17,615 bases of DNA from Paraglomus occultum (lineage: Eukaryota > Glomeromycota > Glomeromycetes > Paraglomerales > Paraglomeraceae), in the NCBI GenBank assembly GCA_910592205.1, contig CAJVPJ010000747.1, forward strand, positions 1 through 17,615. The letters run 5' to 3'. Positions 1 through 9,458 of the stretch are shown here, in pieces. The position numbers were made by a program, and so were the translations under genes. A model generated the notes under the pieces. That model saw only the letters and a list, made by a program, of their open reading frames with translations. It was not told the DNA's origin and did not search any database. The stretch's first letter is position 1, and the number at the start of each line of letters is the position of its first letter.

Positions 1-452
1 GTAGTATTGATGGCCTCTTGAAGGTTAGCTAAATATTCTTTTTCTTCTTTTTCCAAATCATTTATATGTTTTTGACAGTCAGCAATTTCTTTTAAGTATT
101 CTTTTCTTTTTTGGTCTCTTTCAAATAATTCCTTATAAACCAACTGTTGAAGAGGGTGAGTATAATCAGCAGCTACCATTTTTTCAATGATTAGATTTAG
201 TTCAACTGGTAATTTATTTTGGGAGTAAAATTGTTTTCGTGCTAAATACTCTGTAAATCAGACTGGCTGGTCTAGAGGTTTATTAAATTTACTGACTATT
301 TCTCATTGTCTTTTTCAGCTTCTTTCTGTAATCTCTTTTGCTGAGTTTATCTGGCTCTCTCAGAGTTTTTTTAAACTGCCATTGTAGTCAGCAAAGTCTT
401 GGTAATCAGTGTCACAGTAAGTTACTTTTTGTTTATTATTTATGTTATTCAT
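1..452 (-). CDS. Partial ORF using TGA as tryptophan (genetic code 4), 3' end beyond the window; unknown function
   Basis: Starting at ATG 452-450 and reading toward position 1, the frame stays open for 150 codons if TGA is tryptophan. TGA occurs at 362-360, 317-315, 305-303 and 260-258 (residues 31, 46, 50, 65). There is no TAA, TAG or TGG. In DNA this AT-rich a non-coding frame should hit TAA more often than TGA, so the pattern argues for real code-4 coding. The protein is hydrophilic, without signal peptide or membrane segment. Its first 90 residues carry all the Trp, and residues 105-146 are a Lys/Glu-rich, coiled-coil-like helix. I do not recognise the family. A second TGA=Trp frame lies 86 bp upstream on the same strand, like a bacterial or phage gene pair. 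The flanking fungal genes use the standard code, so the segment is foreign: Mollicutes-type endobacterium or its phage or plasmid, mitochondrial plasmid, or a chimeric contig. I am confident of coding under code 4, not of its origin. Confidence 0.72.
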
Positions 453-538
453 AATAAGTATTTTTATAACTTTTCAGTTCAATTATATATATTTTTATAT
501 ATAGTAATAGAGGTAATCCTATATTAATCACATTATAA

Positions 539-719
539 TTATGGTTTATATTCATCACCTTCTGGTATGATAAAGAGAGCATTAAAATTAACAAGTCCAT
601 AAGCACCATTCTTTCTTCAAAACGTCATCATTCACCCTGGTCAATTTTACAGCCACATCATAATCAGCCCCTCATTTACAGAATGTTCACTTGTCTGGTT
701 TTGTTGCAGTCTGCCCCAT
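539..719 (-). pseudogene. Small TGA=Trp gene of about 60 codons, broken (or misread) by one base
   Basis: From ATG 719-717 the frame reads M-G-Q-T-A-T-K-P-D-K and passes two TGA codons (689-687, 674-672). A shift at the A4 tract (minus strand, 648-645) then moves it to a frame with three more TGA codons (643-641, 634-632, 619-617) that ends at TAA 541-539. The length of 181 bases is 60 codons plus one. Dropping one A from the tract joins the halves smoothly, and the second half ends in an aromatic and aliphatic stretch followed by PEGDEYKP. All five Trp are TGA, as in the neighbouring ORF 86 bp downstream. The product would be a small Trp-rich soluble protein of unknown function. The homopolymer indel could be a real mutation or a sequencing error. 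No convincing Shine-Dalgarno sequence is visible. The true start could lie further upstream, but a TAG (743-741) closes the frame. Confidence 0.5.
671..710. repeat. Diverged repeat, copy 1 (partner at 1437-1487)
   Basis: A 40-base block, inside the 5' part of the small TGA=Trp gene, matches 1437-1487. CTCATTTACA is identical in both. The following 30 bases differ by one substitution and one single-base gap. The partner carries a 10-base insertion between the two blocks. Confidence 0.75.
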
Positions 720-1127
720 ATGAAAAGCAGAGCATTGGTGCTAAGATTATGTTGAGTTATGGTATTGTTTCTATTTGTTAGCATTTTCTCTGCTGACCAT
801 CTTATTATCTTGCTTTTAGTAATGATAAGGTAAGATGACTGTCACTTGATCTAAATACTAATAGTAATAGGCCATCATAAAGCAACATAAAACTGCAAAG
901 CATCCACTGTAGAGGGCAGAGCCAGTATCCTTTGCACAAGCCATAATGTTTGTTGATATGATTACAGGAGCTATTGCAAAAACCAGTCTCGATTGTTATC
1001 AATATGAATATTGTGTTTAGAAATTTTATTAACTTTATGGTAAATGGAACGCCATCATTGTTATTGTGTGTTTTTTTTTTATATTTATTATTTTCGTCCT
1101 TGGTAAATTGTCACAAGTAAATTTTCT

Positions 1128-1466
1128 TTATTTATTATTGAGATACTCTTCAAGGATTTTGGTGTCATTCATTTTAAAAATATAGGGCACAATTTTTTCT
1201 CCTCGAGCTTTTTTTAGAAAGCACAGTTCCATGGTGTATGGTGGATTTAATATTATGTAAATTAGTTTCATATTATATATTTCTATATTAATATAGAGAT
1301 ATTCTATACCGAGCATATTGTAATTGTAGGTAAAATAAAAGTTTATGTCAAACCCAAGTTGAATGCTAGTTACATTTTGGCATGATAATAATTTAAAGTA
1401 TAATTTACTGTTACAGGCTGTGAATAGTCGTGTTATCTCATTTACAACACATAATAGAATGTTCAC
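1128..1466 (-). pseudogene. Candidate degenerate ORF of 112 codons overlapping repeat copy 2
   Basis: The frame is open from a GTG at 1466 to TAA 1130-1128. Its first residues continue the sequence shared with the small TGA=Trp gene. The middle is rich in Ile, Tyr and Asn, as expected from AT-rich DNA. The last 30 residues look more protein-like, with KARGEKIVPYIF and a charged end ILEEYLNNK. No TGA occurs in frame, so the code cannot be judged. There is no family I recognise. It may be a mosaic of a foreign gene remnant and inserted AT-rich sequence, or a chance open frame. Confidence 0.3.
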
Positions 1467-1487
1467 TTCGTCTGGTTTTGTTGTAGT
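1437..1487. repeat. Diverged repeat, copy 2, with a 10-base insertion
   Basis: Same block as 671-710, interrupted by ten extra bases (1447-1456). In this copy the minus strand reads T-K-P-D-E where copy 1 reads T-K-P-D-K-Trp, so the two derive from one coding sequence. Homology is not visible to me beyond the block. It suggests either a duplicated foreign gene now decaying or two separate insertions. Confidence 0.7.
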
Positions 1488-2740
1488 ATATCCACAGAAT
1501 CATTACAGTATATTAATATGTAGACTGTTAAAAGGTCCGTTAGTATTAGGATAAAGAGTTTAATTCAATAATAATAAATACAGTCTCCTGTCTATAATTA
1601 GAGATTTTATTAATATTAAATTTCAGTGCAATTTGGAATTTTAATAACTCGGCAAGTCACTTTTACGCAACCACGTAAATATATGTACTGTAAAACTTTA
1701 CATCTCTATTACTATGCAGTATATTATTCAACCAAGTGACTTTTAAATGACCATCTTCTTTGTCCTCTCGCCTTGTTTAAATTCAATAACCATGTGATTA
1801 ACTAACCTTTGCGGAATTTATCAACGACCTGCTGCATGAAATGATACACACTTCATACTGAGCGTATTCCTCTTTTTAATATGTGACCGGATGTCGATTG
1901 GCCTTCATCCTTGTTCAGTTCAAACACACAATATCATTGATATTTAATAAATGAAGGTTAAGCAGCTGTCTGTAAATATACCAGCTCAAAAGATGTCGAG
2001 CATTTGTAGCCTTTATAATAAATATCTTTTGCTTGTCCTGCATACCGCATATCCATACATGCACATGCTTGCTTAAACTCTTGCTGTCTCCTGTAAACTC
2101 CATACTAATACTGCATATGAACGGGCTTCACTTATCACGTGAGATTTGACCACGAGGATATCTCTGGGCAGTGAACAATGCAATGGCACACACGAAGTGA
2201 CTTAGTGGCGGCGAAATTTGCTAATATCAATTAATATATCATTGCTAGTATTGTTCCTATTGTTAATATCGTTAATATTGTTAGTCTTGTATCATTTTTG
2301 TTATAAAAAGACTTGCTTAATTTCACGCGCATCGACTTCATTGCTCGAGGACATTACGATGCTCATTTTAAGGCTTTCAAGGCATTATTGCCAACGATTG
2401 TTATTATAACATAAATATGTGGGCGTATGAAACGTCTCCTGATCGTCTATCATTTCAATCTTTTTTTCCCCCCATGATTACAAAATTTCTTACAGCTTAT
2501 CCGGTCTCATCCTCCAGTAAAAGTATTCTCTCCACCACAATTAGCTTTTTTAGTCTGTACGGCGAATGCGCAAGTGCATGAGGCAGGTATCATATTTGAT
2601 ATATGCATCTTGCTGTGTAGTGCAATGAGACTGCCGTCTATTATTATCACTATTATAAATCTTTATCGATACCTTTTTTATCAAAAATCCTTTTACGGTG
2701 GTTGATCAACATGATGCGCATATCCAACGGAAATGTTAGA
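1488..2740. other. Intergenic AT-rich DNA, no gene seen
   Basis: Only short open frames occur, none with protein-like composition or splice context. The stretch around 2218-2290 is a low-complexity run built from TAATAT and ATTGTTA units. A CACGTG hexamer lies at 2136-2141 and a GC-rich TGGCGGCGAA motif at 2206-2215. The latter is echoed on the other strand at 9804-9813. Confidence 0.6.
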
Positions 2741-2742
2741 CT

Positions 2743-2777
2743 TGACCTTTTGACCTTTTGATCTTTCTGACCTTTGT
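2743..2777 (+). repeat. Short imperfect tandem repeat of TGACCTTTT
   Basis: Four tandem, slightly varied copies of a 9-10 base unit (TGACCTTT, TGACCTTTT, GATCTTTC, TGACCTTTG). They lie about 520 bases upstream of the membrane-protein gene. A regulatory role is possible but nothing here shows it. Confidence 0.6.
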
Positions 2778-2963
2778 CCAGCAAAGCTTTTTCACCTCAA
2801 ACAATCTTGGGAAATCCCTACCTTCTAAGGAAGTTTGTATCATTCACGCACGAGGCAAAAAAGAGTACCTGCTTTACGCCCGTCCGCGATTGTCTCCTAG
2901 CTAGCCCCTTTAAAAAAACAGTTGTTGCCTTCCCTGGACGTAAACTAGACACTTTTCACGAAC

Positions 2964-3104
2964 GAACACACCAAACAATAAGGAATTACAACTGAACAAG
3001 CAAATTTTGAGAATAACAAAAGAATTTATTTTTGGGGGATAAGAAATAGTTATCCTGGAGTGATTGGTTTTCTTTCTCAAGAGGGACGGACGCTTGGTGT
3101 GTTC
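2964..3104. repeat. Inverted repeat with 11-base arms
   Basis: GAACACACCAA at 2964-2974 is the reverse complement of TTGGTGTGTTC at 3094-3104, with about 120 bases between the arms. It may be a chance pair or the remains of a small element. No target-site duplication is evident. Confidence 0.45.
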
Positions 3105-3220
3105 ACATAAAGCGAGAAATAAGGAAAAACTCAAACTTAGTCGTCGTGAATAGAACACAAAATATCGTGTAGCAAATTTATTGCGCTACGACGCAAACAC
3201 TCTGCACAAGACACTTTTAG

Positions 3221-3273
3221 CGTATTACCTTCCAAGTTATAGAGTTTACCGTATTACCTTTCCAGTTATAGAG
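3221..3273 (+). repeat. Tandem duplication just upstream of the membrane-protein gene
   Basis: CGTATTACCTTCCAAGTTAT followed by AGAG (3221-3244) is repeated at 3250-3273 as CGTATTACCTTTCCAGTTAT followed by AGAG. The copies differ only by one-base shifts inside the T and A tracts. They end 19 bases before the ATG at 3293, so they lie in the 5' leader or core promoter. Confidence 0.8.
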
Positions 3274-3292
3274 GAACACGCAATTTTGAACA

Positions 3293-5461
3293 ATGGATTT
3301 CATAAGAGGCGGCAGGGAAAGAGCACTGAGTGTGGATACTTCTCCACCAGTTAGCGTGCATTCTATTCCAGGAGTGTTGGCCATGAACGTTGGCAACGAA
3401 TTAGATTCTCTCAGAGATCCTCAATGGGATGGTAAGTTATGCTTAATGAATAAGCAAATACCTAAAAATATATACTTATTCTTACATTGTTCTTCTTTTT
3501 GATGATGCTTCGGTTCTTAACTAATGTCTATACAGAATAGTAGTAATATTCCCATTTCAATTAACACTTTCCCCCTTCATTTCCTTCCCCTTCTTCACCA
3601 CTCCTTTTTTCATCCTGCTTCTGCTTCCATATCTCCTTCCCTGACCCACTCAATTTATCTTACAAACATAGCTGAATCACTAATCGCTGGTCGGTTCAGA
3701 GCCTATGCGAGATCAAACCTTAGTGCCCCATCTCAAGAATATAATACTGATGCGGACGAAGATATGCCTTTGCTAGGGAAAAAAGTCCCATCATTAAAGA
3801 GCATTGTGTTAGAATGGACGAGTACCTCTTGGAGACGAGCATGGCTGTTGAATATTCTCCCCGTAGCAGTGGTAAGGACGTCCGAACGAATATGATACCC
3901 ATGAAATGCGAATGCATAAAGGGAAACTGCGTCCGGTTTATCCTAACGCAATAGTTACTCTCAATCTTTCACTTCACATTTATCTTAACCGCCTTTATAA
4001 CCTACTAAAATTAATTTATTTACCTGTATTTTCACTTGCTCGCGTATTTAAAAGGTTATAATATGGGTTTCGGTTCCACTTCCAAGTCGGCCCCCAGCAG
4101 ATTTACCCCAGCTTCAAGACGAATCTTTTTTCGCCTATTTATTACGACAACTTGCAACTTATTTCAACTCCTACGGCATACAAGATCCACCTGGCACGTC
4201 GCATGAAATTAACTTTTGGTTTTTTTTATTCTTCTATTTCGGATTCTACAACGCAGTCGCATTACTCCTAATTACCAAAATATTCAACCTGTATTCTCTC
4301 AACTGGTGGCCAAAACGGTTAGGCGGAGTACCTGCATATACAATGTTTTGGCTGTTGTCACTTGCGGTCGGAACTGCCGTGTACCTGTTCACAAATCTCG
4401 CCGTGTATAGTCTGACCTGGGTTTTCCTCACCTTTTTCACAATGTCGATGCCACTATTGGTTGCGTTCATCGTCATTAGATCTCAGAATAGGAACACATA
4501 TCGACATTCATTGACACCAGCTCAAAAGATATTCTTGGAAAGACAACTCCAATCTCGCATCCCCGAGTCATACTTTCGGTTTCTGTGGTTTTGCTGTGTA
4601 CTATTCATTGCCATTTGTGCGTTGATTGCTGGTGAGGCGTACGCTCAAGTGTTTCTCAGGTCATTGCCACATAACGGCTGGGAAGGTTTAGTTTACGTTT
4701 ACTCTTGGGTCGCTACCATTTACATATTGGATACTGTTACGGATTGGATTATCGAGAATCGGATTAGATCATACCCTTTGTCGTCGGTCTTTAAGTTATA
4801 TTTCTTTATGATCTATTTCATATTTTATCGTAATTTATTTGCGAGATTGAGATCCGTTCGACAATTTGCTGCCGTACAGCTAGCAAGTTCGTTATGGGTG
4901 TGCTTCTTTTATCCATTATGTATGACACATATTGTATATCGCACTTTGGTGTATTTTGCGGGGGTTACCAAATCTTACGAGCAATATCAAAAGCATCTTG
5001 GACGTTCATTCTTCATACGCAATCTCGCAGAGAATGCGACCATGTTGGGATTTTTATGCTGGGTGGTTATTCTTAATAAGGGGCCCAACAAATGGGTGTA
5101 TCCATATTTCCAGTTTAATGACGGGATGGAATACTCGTTTGATTTAACCGTGAAGGCTAGCTGGGCCGTGTGGGGGAGCGAGTTGGCGAGCAGTTTTATT
5201 ACGAGGAAGATATTCAAGCATGCGTTTCAGCATAACGTGAGCAAAGAAGCAGCAAAAGATTTTCGTGAATATCCTGCTATGGTCATTGCTATGGTGCTTG
5301 TCATTATTCATGTGTTACAGGTGAGCATAGATGATGGGGATTGAGATGGATGATGTTGTATTCCATGTGAGGTGACATCCCCTAATTATTCATTCACTTT
5401 GTAGGACATGTTGCTTGCAACATTACATGTGAATTTCCAAGGCGGTCATTCATCCAAATAA
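3293..5461 (+). CDS. Multi-pass membrane protein of unknown function (4 exons, 553 aa)
   Basis: The spliced model is 3293-3431, 3672-3871, 4055-5320, 5405-5461. All three introns are GT-AG (GTAAGT, GTAAGG, GTGAGC donors) and the phases agree, giving 553 residues and TAA at 5459-5461. Residues 1-100 are hydrophilic, Ser/Arg/Asp-rich and probably cytosolic, with acidic DADEDMPLLG at 73-82. A first hydrophobic segment lies near 103-123, spanning the exon 2/3 junction. A loop follows, then about eight or nine more segments, including an aromatic one at 166-186 and others near 206-228 and 234-257. The last is close to the C terminus. Polar loops carry many Arg and Tyr. I do not recognise the family and see no catalytic motif, so transporter, channel or trafficking roles are open. 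The start ATG is the first in frame and directly follows a tandem duplication. A possible AATAAA lies at 5895-5900. The gene converges on MGM1. Confidence 0.85.
3550..3660 (+). other. Very long pyrimidine-rich tract in intron 1 of the membrane-protein gene
   Basis: The 3' half of the 240-base intron (3432-3671) is an unusually long C/T-rich stretch of about 100 bases before the acceptor ATAG. The frame through it, from ATG 3524, stays open into exon 2, so an alternative N terminus is conceivable. Confidence 0.6.
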
Positions 5462-6103
5462 CATTTTGCAATTCATTCGCATATCACCATAACATGTTGG
5501 CACAGCAAAGAAAACAATAACATTAGAATAATATGGGTTGGGCGGTTTGGGTTCAATTTAACTGGGTTTTTGGATGGAAGAGTAAGACTACAATTTAGAG
5601 GATCATCTGTCATATGAATCATTATATATATACATACATATATTGTTGATCAAAAAATGACTCAAATTCGTTCTATTTCATCTCCTTTTCCTCTTCGTTT
5701 GGGATTAGACAAAACGAAGCGCCATTTTTATTTATCCAACTCGCTGAACTTCAAAAGAGTTGACCTTAGTTTATTGATTATCAACAAGAAAAATGCGCTG
5801 GATTCCGCTTTTCATTCCCCCCCCCCCTGGACTTTTACCATTATTATTCTGTACAGAGACGCATCTATGCATATTACAAATAGAGTGTTTTATCAATAAA
5901 ATAACTAGTTTGGTGTGGGTACAAGCAGAAAATAAAACTTGAGCAGTCACAAGTTCACGATAAGAGACATCGTGTTTATTTATTTTTTTAATTATTTATT
6001 CACGTGTTATAATATTACATTGCGATTATTTCTTAATGTATTCATTGCATTAATGGTCGCTCTATAAATTATGAGATAAATAAACAGAAACTAGTTCAAT
6101 GGC
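5462..6103. other. Convergent intergenic region, 3' ends of two genes
   Basis: It lies between the stop of the membrane-protein gene and the stop of MGM1 on the opposite strand. It holds AATAAA on the plus strand (5895-5900) and a TTTATT, read as AATAAA on the minus strand, near 5976-5985 about 120 bases past the MGM1 stop. There is also an 11-C homopolymer at 5817-5827 and a CACGTG at 6001-6006. No gene is supported. Confidence 0.6.
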
Positions 6104-9100
6104 TCAAACAGCAACTGATGGCGCTTTTGTGCCCTCGATATCTCTTTGTCTTCGCACCAAGTAATTGAGTTTGTCCATTACCTACAAGGAAAGATGAATT
6201 AATAAATATAGGCCGCACATAATCATCTAAGATCTTATCGTTCATCTTGCCATTAAATTAACTACACAATTATACATAAAATCTATAACTTACCTCTCCC
6301 AACTTCCTCTTTCTTTCTTGTAACTCTAAATGCTTTCTGATATATGGGTTCTCCTTGGCAAACTGCAATATCTGCTTTCTATCCAGATCGTAAACCAACT
6401 TATTATCTACCTCCCGCGGGAACTGGAAGAAAAATTCGGTCAACAATTCTACTTGAATAAACATCACAGCCGTATATGTTAACTTCTCAGCAACCATGTT
6501 TAAGAATGCCTCTGGACAGTATTGCTTGTTCTCTGGTGATTTGCACTGACGAGACTTCAGAGAAGCCAGCCGGTATTTTAAAATCATCGCGCGGTCGCGG
6601 AGAAATATGGCCTCGTGTGCTTTCTCGATTAGTTTTGGTGAAACATGCAAGCGGACCGTATCGTTAGTTTCAACGATGTTGTTAGCTGATATTAGTTGTG
6701 GGGACGTAACGGCGGACGCGCTAGGTGAAGAATCAGAGTGGTCATCGGAGGAATCATCTTTGAGTCGTGCTTGACGGCGAACTTCTTCTTTCTCCGCATC
6801 AAGAACATATTTAATGGCAGCTCGGAGTTTTCGCTGACCAACAGTGGTTTTGAGATGTTGCAGCGCCTTATTGCAATACTCGATTTCTTTCTCGATTAAG
6901 CTTATTGATCTTTTAACCCCTTCGGCCCATTCTTGCTCTGTACATTCAACTTCATATTTGTACGGTTTTACGCAAGTTTCCACTTGATCCGCAGTCGTAT
7001 GAAACTTATTCCTTAATATCTCGTTGGTAAAATTCAATATTTTTCGACTAGTTTCCGGATGATTATTCAACGGCTCCATGCTTGCCAGACGTTCCATATT
7101 CGCTAGTAACACGTCGACTACTAATTGTGTACTTGTTCGACCGATACCACTTTTTGTCAATGCAGCAGAACACATATCGAGTTTATACTGCCAGTAAAGA
7201 TCATCGCGTGACGATTTGGCTAATTCAGTAATTCTTTTGTCGGTCCAATAGAGTTCGGCACACAGATCTAAAACACGTTGTTCAAGCATTGTACGAACTT
7301 CGTGTCGCACTTGCGGCTTTCCGAAAGAATGTGCAAAGTCTTTGAAATTGTGTTTTATGCTGTCGATGGTTTCGGCAACATATGATTCGGCAGTAATGCG
7401 CCTTTAGCAAAAAGAGTTAAATGAGTATATGAGATAGTAAACAATAATATTAAAAGATCATTCCAACCGTGACGAGTCACTCTATTCCAAACCCCGTAAT
7501 AAAATGACAAACCTATCATTATACTGCACTTTAAATTGATACTTCGCCTCTTCCAATTCCGCTTGAACAGCACCAACGATCGAGAACAAAGACTTTGCCA
7601 TGTTCTCTTCTAGAACTTCCATCAGCTTTCTTCTCAGCGTTCCGACGCCAACTTGTATCCCTCTCTGACTATATACATAATTACTTCTAAAAAAACTCTC
7701 CTCATGATGACGAACTAATGCGGAACTAATGTTCTTTTGCGCGTTACGATTCTCAGTTGGCTTGCATACAACACCAATATATCCAAGGTGAAGGGGATAA
7801 TCACTATTACGCAGAATTGTTGCACCGACTTCCGGTTCTACCAAATCCATTTTTGTAATCACTCCTATTGTTCGAAGACCCAATGGATCGACTTTGCGAC
7901 TTGCTTTCAGTGCCTCAGAATTAGCTAAGTCTACATCAGCCGCGCAAACGGCTAAAATAATATTTGGCTCTTTGATGTACTGTTCACACAGTTCAAAAAT
8001 CTTCTCCTTCAGCGTCTCCGGTTGGTTCTTGTTATTCACTTGTATATATCCGGGTAGGTCAATTAGAGTTAAGTCAGGTACATTGGGAGAATAAATCCGA
8101 AGTTCAATTGGTTTGTTGGAGATGCATTCTGATTCAGGCACAGCAAGATTCATATCGCGAAGCGTTTGTTGGATATGCTTGAAGTCATGGATTTTGCCGA
8201 GGCCAAGTTGAGGAAATTCTCCGTATTCTTCTTTGGATTTTGGAGTGTGGATCAAAGTTAGCTCTATTGGACGACGAGTCACCATATTTGAACCTCTATT
8301 TAATTGAAGGAATTAAATAAAAATCAAGACGTAATGTAATGTCAGTAGGCAAAATGCATAATAATTGAATAGTCAACGACCGATTCTCCAACGCAATACG
8401 ATCACACATCTATCTACGGTATTTTCCTTACTTGGGCAAAAACTCATGGCCAACAATGGCTTCCAGTACCGAAGTTTTCCCCGAACTTTGACTACCTATA
8501 ACCACAATACTAGGTAATCGTAGTGCCTCGTTGTGGTCAATACTCATCAATATATTTCTCACTTCGATTAACTTCTTAGTCAAAATCATAAACTGATCTT
8601 CCTGCACATTTGTAGTTACGTTCACCTTTGCATCATTATTCTCCTCTTCTTCATCTTTTTCACCAGAGACGAACAAGTTCGTTGCTGTTGCCACAGCGAC
8701 GGCTGCTCCTACAACCGGTGAAGAATTATTAGAGTCTGAGGTCTTTTTGTTAGAATCTGAGTCATCGTCCTTTTTAATAAAGCGTGGTCTGTCTGATTCG
8801 AGTGAATGTTGATTAGAGGATTTTGCAAAAAGGGATTTCAAGGTCGACGGGATACCAACGTCGATTGTAGGAAGATCGAAGGAAATGCCTTGACCGAGTG
8901 AGGTTACAAAGTCTTTGGCGTCGGTGAATATAGATGAGACCCATTCGTGTGACTTGTTGGCCATGTCTTTTTGAAAAAAAAAACAAACCGACATTAATAT
9001 TCTTGTCACTGTACGCCATCGTCACTTTCACACACCACCCCCCTTCACGACTTCATTGTACCTTGTATTTTATAATTCGCATATCCGACACCTGCAACTC

Positions 9101-9458
9101 CAACCGTAACGCCAGCGACAGGTAATCTAAAGGCAGTCCATAATAGTTTTGGAACTGAAGAGAAACTTAAATGTCTCACTCCTCCAAGTTGGGTACCTCT
9201 CAAACCCAAGCCTACGTTCACATGCCCGAGACCATGAGTTCGAGAGGAAGAGGTAAACGGTGAGCCTCCTCGTAGACTGTAAACATTGACAGAAGATCCG
9301 ATCGGTTTGAACGTTGCCCGCACAGTTGAATGTCGTCTGATCTGATGCAAGTTTATTATTCGTAAATGAGTAGAGCTGAAAGCTGGGGATCTGACCACTG
9401 TATCAGTGGCAAGTTTGTAGCCAGTGAATGTGGGAGGCTTTAGGATTTGGCCGATCAT
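6104..9458 (-). CDS. MGM1: Mitochondrial inner-membrane dynamin-like GTPase Mgm1 (OPA1/Msp1 family), 5 exons, 966 aa
   Basis: The exons in reading order are 9458-9062, 8966-8432, 8295-7513, 7401-6294 and 6181-6104. The four introns are GT-AG and all phases agree. Residues 1-97 form an Arg-rich presequence, with RHL then SFSS at 95-101 fitting an R-3 type cleavage site. A membrane anchor lies at about 102-126. A second Ala/Val/Gly-rich hydrophobic stretch (216-233) lies where the rhomboid protease that makes short Mgm1 would cut. The GTPase domain shows GSQSSGKTS (290-298), the switch threonine in VTRRP (316-320), DLPG (390-393) and TKMD (458-461). The stalk and GTPase effector region follow, with a Ser/Asp-rich insertion near 786-818. 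In this family the protein drives inner-membrane fusion and crista shaping, facing the intermembrane space. The start at 9458 is the first ATG in a frame open further upstream. The length is slightly above yeast Mgm1. No damage is seen. Confidence 0.97.

Noticed and set aside
1-452. Assignment of the TGA=Trp ORF to a gokushovirus-type minor capsid (DNA pilot) protein
   Set aside because: The helical, coiled-coil-like layout and gene order allow the thought, but no diagnostic motif is visible. It needs a profile search, so no family is claimed.
805-1002. Minus-strand 65-codon frame, and an overlapping 42-codon frame reading as a Cys-rich hydrophobic tail ending MAYYY
   Set aside because: No start codon or splice context is convincing. 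The two frames compete in the same DNA and the length is within chance for an open frame.
2774-3158. Short frames on both strands upstream of the membrane-protein gene
   Set aside because: Low-quality composition, no ATG-led coding signal, and overlap with small repeats and the probable promoter.
5657-5899. 80-codon plus-strand frame between the two convergent genes
   Set aside because: It lies in the expected 3' UTR, is interrupted by an 11-C run, and has composition like the surrounding non-coding DNA.
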